Notes under the pieces: generated by a model
Database searches by the model: none
The model's input: only the letters and a program-made list of their open reading frames with translations
Told to the model about the DNA's origin: nothing
Made by a program: the position numbers and the translations under genes
Assembly: GCA_026398575.1 (NCBI GenBank)
Contig: JAPLSP010000503.1
Coordinates: 1 to 18,230 of the forward strand
Length of the DNA stretch: 18,230 nucleotides
Reading direction: 5' to 3'
From: Candidatus Sumerlaeota bacterium
GTDB taxonomy: Bacteria; Sumerlaeota; Sumerlaeia; JADFCT01
Shown: in pieces, positions 14,595 through 18,230 of the stretch
Numbering within the stretch: position 1 is the stretch's first letter
Layout of the letters: every line of letters starts with the position of its first letter

Positions 14595-15635
14595 ATGGCT
14601 CTTTCGCCCACATCCGCGCCTCTATCGGCGCCTGTCTCGCCGCCGGAGCCGGCTTCGCCGCCCGCTTTGCTTTCGGCCTCGCTGCCAGCCTCGCCGTTGA
14701 GTTTGGCGCTTGCTGCGCCGGCGGCAGCGCAGCTGCGCCCGGCGAAATATGGGAAATCGAATTTCGCAGAAATGCACATCAACGTGCAGCGAACTCAGCT
14801 GATCATGTCCTTCTATCGTGGGGTGAAGCTCTTTCGCGACTCCTTCGGCGCCAAGAGCTCCGGCATGTCCTTCCGTCGCATGGATTATCTCATTGAGACC
14901 TATTTTCGCACGGTCAAGGACTCTTCGCACCAGCTGTTTCACGACAGCGAAAAAAGCCATTACTATAAAATGCTGCAAGTGACGTTCGATATGTCGTTCG
15001 GCATCATCTTCCACCATCTGCTCAAATGCAAGGAAACCTTGCGACTGGCCGAACGCTACGACATCGAGCGCCTGGGAAGCCTCGTGGACCGCCTGCAGCG
15101 CTCCTCAAGCCAGGAGGTGGCCGGCGTATCGCAACTCTTCAACCGGCTGCGCGAGGGCTATGAACGCGATCTGAAATCCCTGGATTCCGACATCAAGCGC
15201 GCCGCCGAAATGCTGGATGATCTGGAAAAGATGTTCACGCAGATCATAGCCGTTTACAGCGATAACTACACCATCATGCGCTCCCTCTTCACCCAGCATG
15301 CCTTTTTCCTCAAGTTGTTTCCCCGCGAAGGCGTGGATCGCATCTTCCAAAATATGTTCCGCGAAACCGGCGCCACGGACGCCTATATCGGATTGGCGTT
15401 CGACTTTATGCGTTCAGGTCACCTCGCAATGGCCGAGAGCGCGCTCCGCCGCGCCGTGCGATGCCAGACCAAAACGCGTGACAGCCAGACCCCGTCCCAG
15501 TTCAGCCGCTATTATCGGGCGCGCCGCCTGTTGCATATCGGAGGCGATCCCCAAACCTTGCCTGAAGCGGCTGAACGCCTGAAAGAAGTCCAAAGATTTG
15601 AAGAAGCTTATCGTATCGAAGAGATGCTAACCTAG
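14595..15635 (+). CDS. Hypothetical helical protein, unrecognised family
   Basis: 346 residues from the ATG at 14595; a TTG at 14532 in the same frame is also open, and an ATG at 14772 would begin near the first folded-looking part, so the start is uncertain. No Shine-Dalgarno is convincing (AGGA, 12 nt before 14595). The first 50 residues are rich in Pro, Ala, Ser and Leu and look disordered. From about residue 58 the protein is helical and charged: HINVQRTQLIMSFYRGVKLF, MDYLIETYFRTVKDSSHQLF, a probable coiled coil near REGYERDLKSLDSDIKRAAE, then DFMRSGHLAMAESALRRAV, which has the size rhythm of a TPR-like repeat. There are no transmembrane segments or known catalytic motifs. It is divergent from dnaX across a 156-bp spacer. 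I cannot give a function. Confidence 0.82.
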   Translation: MALSPTSAPLSAPVSPPEPASPPALLSASLPASPLSLALAAPAAAQLRPAKYGKSNFAEMHINVQRTQLIMSFYRGVKLFRDSFGAKSSGMSFRRMDYLIETYFRTVKDSSHQLFHDSEKSHYYKMLQVTFDMSFGIIFHHLLKCKETLRLAERYDIERLGSLVDRLQRSSSQEVAGVSQLFNRLREGYERDLKSLDSDIKRAAEMLDDLEKMFTQIIAVYSDNYTIMRSLFTQHAFFLKLFPREGVDRIFQNMFRETGATDAYIGLAFDFMRSGHLAMAESALRRAVRCQTKTRDSQTPSQFSRYYRARRLLHIGGDPQTLPEAAERLKEVQRFEEAYRIEEMLT

Positions 15636-15667
15636 CATCGCTCTGTTTGCCCCGCCCCTGAATTCGC

Positions 15668-15695
15668 TTGACTGACCCCGGAGACGGACAAGAAT
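15668..15695 (+). promoter_or_regulatory. Candidate sigma-70-type promoter for the DUF1080 gene
   Basis: TTGACT (15668-15673) and AAGAAT (15690-15695) are separated by 16 bp, about 50 nt before the DUF1080 start and after the upstream stop. The -10 match is only 4 of 6, so this is tentative. Confidence 0.25.
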
Positions 15696-15746
15696 GACGG
15701 CGCGGATATGCAGCGTCAAAACACTCCAATGAAAAGGACAATCTCA

Positions 15747-16301
15747 ATGCAAAACCGGAAGCGGTTCCTCATTCCATGCGCGCTCGTCGGCGCCAGTCTG
15801 CTGCTGGGCGGCTATCTCTGGAGCCAGCAGGCGGCCAAGGGGCATCCGGACACCACCGGATGGAAAGACCTGATCGCCAAGGATTTTTCCAATGCCACGA
15901 TGCCCCCGAACAGCTGGGTCTGGGAGGATGGAACGATGGTGGCCAAGAATCATGAGACGCTGTGGACGAAGGATTCCTACGGAAATTTCATCCTCGATCT
16001 CGAATTCAAAGTGTCCAAAGAGGCCAACAGCGGCGTCTTTTTGAGATCGGGCAATATCAAGGACGTGCTGGCGGCGCTTGAAATTCAAGTGCACGAATCC
16101 GCCGACGGCGCCCTCTATGGGATGGTTGGCGCGATCTACAACGCCAAGGCGCCCTCGAAGAAGATGGAAAAGCCGGTGGGCGAATGGAACCATTTTACGA
16201 TCACCTGCAACGACAGCCATGTTTCCCTGATCTTCAACGGGGAGGAAGTCTATAACGTGGATTTGAATGACTGGAAAGAAGCCAAGAAAAATCTGAAGTA
16301 A
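15747..16301 (+). CDS. DUF1080 / 3-keto-disaccharide hydrolase domain protein, C-terminally short
   Basis: 184 residues. The start (ATG at 15747) has AAAAGGA 8 nt upstream; two earlier in-frame ATGs lack one. The N-terminus has a basic stretch and one hydrophobic segment (about 8-25) that could be a signal peptide or anchor; no lipobox Cys fits. The rest is the concanavalin-like DUF1080 (PF06439) fold: GWKDLIAKDF (38-47), WVWEDGTMVA, LWTKDSYGNFILDLEFKV (72-89), ANSGVFLRSG (93-102), LEIQVHES (111-118), GEWNHFTITCN and LIFNGEEVYNVDLNDW. The family usually continues with a segment ending in a GxIGLQxHG and RNI strand; here the stop comes directly after EAKKNLK, so the last strands are missing. 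Members cleave 3-keto-glycosides made by Gfo/Idh/MocA-type oxidases, which fits the oxidoreductase elsewhere in the window, though the two are not in one operon. Confidence 0.9.
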   Translation: MQNRKRFLIPCALVGASLLLGGYLWSQQAAKGHPDTTGWKDLIAKDFSNATMPPNSWVWEDGTMVAKNHETLWTKDSYGNFILDLEFKVSKEANSGVFLRSGNIKDVLAALEIQVHESADGALYGMVGAIYNAKAPSKKMEKPVGEWNHFTITCNDSHVSLIFNGEEVYNVDLNDWKEAKKNLK

Positions 16302-16378
16302 ATCGGAGTTTCAAGTAAATCCTGAAGTTTTGAGGCCCAAGTCTGATAGGGAGTGGGGTGGGCTGGGTGTTTTTTGTG

Positions 16379-16414
16379 GGTGGACGGGGTGGACGGGGTG
16401 GACGGAGAGGACTT
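16379..16414 (+). repeat. 9-nt tandem repeat, core GGTGGAC + 2 bases, 4 copies (last degenerate)
   Basis: Cores begin at 16379, 16388, 16397 and 16406 (last AGAGGAC), each followed by GG, GG, GG or TT. The other strand reads GTCCACC. It lies between the DUF1080 stop and the ribosome site (16416-16423) of the coiled-coil gene. Confidence 0.85.
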
Positions 16415-16430
16415 CAGGAAAGGCGCCGTC

Positions 16431-17096
16431 ATGAGCATTAATAAAATACTTGTTGCGTGCTTCTTCAGCGCGATTTTTTCTTTGTCTTCCGCCTGGCCTC
16501 GGAGCAGCGCGCCGGTGGCGCCGGAGGCAATGAAGGCGGAATATAATGAGACGGCGACGGACGTTGCAGCGCGCCTGGACAGCCTCAAAGACGAAATCGA
16601 GGAGCTGAAAAAAGACGTGAATTCGGGCGAAGGTTCGACCGCCACCCAATCCGTCCGCAGGGATTTGCTTCGCGATAAGGAAGCGCTGGTTGAGGCGTTG
16701 AAGGAATTTTCCTCGGCGCTCAAGACGAATGACCCGACTCGCATCGCGAAAGCAGAAGCGCGCAGTGACGCTGCCGAAGTGGCGGAGCAACTCCAGGAAA
16801 CCAAGCTGGAATTATACATGAATCTTCAGGAATTCAGCCGGCTCTCGGACGTGGATATTCAATCCAGCGGCGCTCATGAACTGATCCTGGCTTATCTGGA
16901 TAAATGCAAGGAGCAGATGATCCTCGAAAAGCAAAAGAACAAACTGGAAAAAGCGATTGACCGCCTTGAGGATGAAAAGGCCGCGCTTCAGCGTCGCCTG
17001 GCGCCTTCTTCCACCACTGCGCGCGCGGTGCTCAGGCGCCAGGATGGCGCCACCTCCACTCCGCGAGCATTGGCAATCCCCGATCCAGGACGATGA
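16431..17096 (+). CDS. Secreted coiled-coil protein of unknown function
   Basis: 221 residues from the ATG at 16431, chosen because AGGAAAGG (16416-16423) lies 7 nt upstream and because a signal peptide then begins at residue 1 (MSINKILVACFFSAIFSLSSA). A longer frame to 16353 would read through the tandem repeat. The mature part is nearly all helical and highly charged, with heptad-like stretches RLDSLKDEIEELKKDV and KNKLEKAIDRLEDEKAALQRRL, indicating coiled coils near both ends of the mature chain. The C-terminal 30 residues are Thr/Ser/Arg/Pro-rich. It is probably a periplasmic or envelope-associated scaffold; I recognise no family. Its stop is 6 bp before queA, so they are likely one transcript, though no functional link is apparent. 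Confidence 0.8.
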   Translation: MSINKILVACFFSAIFSLSSAWPRSSAPVAPEAMKAEYNETATDVAARLDSLKDEIEELKKDVNSGEGSTATQSVRRDLLRDKEALVEALKEFSSALKTNDPTRIAKAEARSDAAEVAEQLQETKLELYMNLQEFSRLSDVDIQSSGAHELILAYLDKCKEQMILEKQKNKLEKAIDRLEDEKAALQRRLAPSSTTARAVLRRQDGATSTPRALAIPDPGR

Positions 17097-17102
17097 GAAA
17101 CC

Positions 17103-18188
17103 ATGAAAACCTCGCTTTTCGATTATGAGTTGCCGGAAGAGTTGATTGCCGCCCATCCCATGGAACCGCGCGATGCCAGCCGGTTGATGCGCCTGGGGCG
17201 CCGGACGGGCGAGATCATGCACTGCCATTTCCATGACCTCCCGGATTTATTGCGCGGCAATGACGTGCTGGTCATCAATAACAGCCGCGTATTGCCGGCG
17301 CGCTTGTATGGCCGCCGCCTGCCGAGCCGGGGCAATATCGAAGTGCTGCTTCTCAAGCCCGGCCCTCCCGGGACGTGGTGGGCGCTGGTCAAACCGGGAA
17401 AAAAAATCCAGGAAAAAGACAGGCTGGAGTTTGGCGACGGGCTGTTGCAGGCCGAAGTGGTCCATTTCGGCGGCAAAGGCGAACGGCTGTTGCGGTTCGA
17501 TTGCGAGCCTGAAGATCTCGATATCTTGATCGAAAAACTGGGCGTGGCGCCGCTGCCGCCCTATATCCTCAAAGCGCGGCGGCGGCTGGCGCAGTTACAG
17601 GGCAAAAAAACGTCCGCCGCGCGACTCGAAATCGCCGCCGACAAGGAACGGTATCAGACGCTTTACGCGCAGCCGCCCGGTTCCGTGGCCGCGCCGACGG
17701 CTGGACTGCATTTCACGCAGGCGCTGTTGACGAAGCTGCGCGAGCGCGGCCATGAGATCGTGGAGGTCACGCTGCACGTCGGCCCGGGAACCTTCAAGCC
17801 CGTTGAAAAAGAAAACGTCGAAGAGCATCCCATGCACGTCGAGCAATACTCCATCAGCCCGGGCGCAGCCGCTGCGATCAATCGCGCGCGCCATGAGGGG
17901 CGCAGGATCGTCGCCGTCGGAACGACCACGGTTCGCGTTCTGGAGACCGTCGCGCGGGAGACCGGGCAGGCGCGGGCGGAGACCGGGTTGACGGATTTGC
18001 TCATTACGCCCGGCTTCGAGTTCCGGTTGACGGACGTCCTCCTGACCAATTATCATCTGCCGCGTTCCACGCTGCTGATGCTGGTCAGCGCGTTTGCCGG
18101 CCAGACTCTCACCATGCGCGCCTATCGCGAGGCCATCGCCGAGAAATACCGTTTCTACAGCTATGGGGACGCGATGCTGATTGAGTAG
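17103..18188 (+). CDS. queA: S-adenosylmethionine:tRNA ribosyltransferase-isomerase
   Basis: 361 residues, complete. The enzyme transfers and isomerises the ribosyl part of SAM onto preQ1 at tRNA position 34, forming epoxyqueuosine in the queuosine pathway, in the cytoplasm. Family motifs are clear: FDYELPEELIAAHP (6-19), RDASRLM (23-29), NNSRVLPARLYG (59-70), GSVAAPTAGLHFT (193-205), HVGPGTFKPV (225-234) and, at the end, NYHLPRSTLLMLVSAF. A short basic insert lies around 159-179 (ARRRLAQLQGKKTSA) before the DKERYQTLYA segment; its length is slightly above the shortest family members but I see no damage. It follows the coiled-coil gene by 6 bp. The usual partner tgt is not visible; only 42 bp remain after the stop. 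Confidence 0.98.
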   Translation: MKTSLFDYELPEELIAAHPMEPRDASRLMRLGRRTGEIMHCHFHDLPDLLRGNDVLVINNSRVLPARLYGRRLPSRGNIEVLLLKPGPPGTWWALVKPGKKIQEKDRLEFGDGLLQAEVVHFGGKGERLLRFDCEPEDLDILIEKLGVAPLPPYILKARRRLAQLQGKKTSAARLEIAADKERYQTLYAQPPGSVAAPTAGLHFTQALLTKLRERGHEIVEVTLHVGPGTFKPVEKENVEEHPMHVEQYSISPGAAAAINRARHEGRRIVAVGTTTVRVLETVARETGQARAETGLTDLLITPGFEFRLTDVLLTNYHLPRSTLLMLVSAFAGQTLTMRAYREAIAEKYRFYSYGDAMLIE

Positions 18189-18230
18189 GAGGCGTTCGTT
18201 TTTTCATGCCGGCGCCGAATGGTAGGCCGC

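Noticed and set aside
18189..18230. Possible start of another gene after queA (ATG at 18206)
   Set aside because: AGGAGG (18187-18192) is 13 nt away and only 25 bases of frame remain, too little to judge.

Overview
The window looks like chromosomal DNA from a moderately GC-rich bacterium of the Planctomycetota/Verrucomicrobiota/Hydrogenedentota/Sumerlaeota type. The grounds are a Tat-exported Gfo/Idh/MocA oxidoreductase, a Tat-exported sulfatase, a DUF1080 (3-keto-disaccharide hydrolase) protein and a large secreted glycan-enzyme-like protein, all mixed with core housekeeping genes. This phylum guess is inference; no rRNA or other decisive marker is present.

Left part (1-2566): an ABC-2-type ATP-binding protein (minus strand, running off the left edge) is divergent from a Tat-signal oxidoreductase, with a 299-bp spacer carrying a 9-nt tandem repeat. 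Next (2679-5251) comes a compact, visibly more AT-rich accessory block: a 99-aa unknown gene, a HEPN-like protein, a RecF/AAA_21-type ATPase and a DUF4276 TOPRIM-like protein. The genes are joined by 1-bp and 4-bp overlaps, except for a 76-bp gap before the ATPase. The ATPase/TOPRIM pair resembles OLD/PARIS-type defence pairs and is the best candidate for an undescribed system here. Then (5293-9575) follow a large secreted protein, a two-TM peptide and a sulfatase, probably for glycan breakdown, closed by a bidirectional terminator.

Centre (9671-14438, minus strand): dnaX, then a secreted M15A-peptidase-like protein whose zinc ligands all appear to be lost, then a SPOUT RNA methyltransferase (RNA_Met family), then rplS with a long Ala-rich tail. 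The last three are coupled by two ATGA overlaps. The M15A-like gene stands directly upstream of the RNA_Met-rplS pair, a place often held by trmD. Between dnaX and the M15A-like gene lie a heptanucleotide array and a 41-bp inverted repeat whose five imperfect positions all become G-U pairs in the minus-strand transcript.

Right part (14595-18188, plus strand): an unrecognised helical protein, a C-terminally short DUF1080 protein, a secreted coiled-coil protein and queA.

Four separate loci carry short tandem repeats of one design: a 7-nt core beginning with GTC (on one strand), then a 2-nt variable spacer, repeated at an exact 9-nt period. The core differs between loci. Two loci are intergenic and two lie inside genes (sulfatase, dnaX), in low-complexity linkers.
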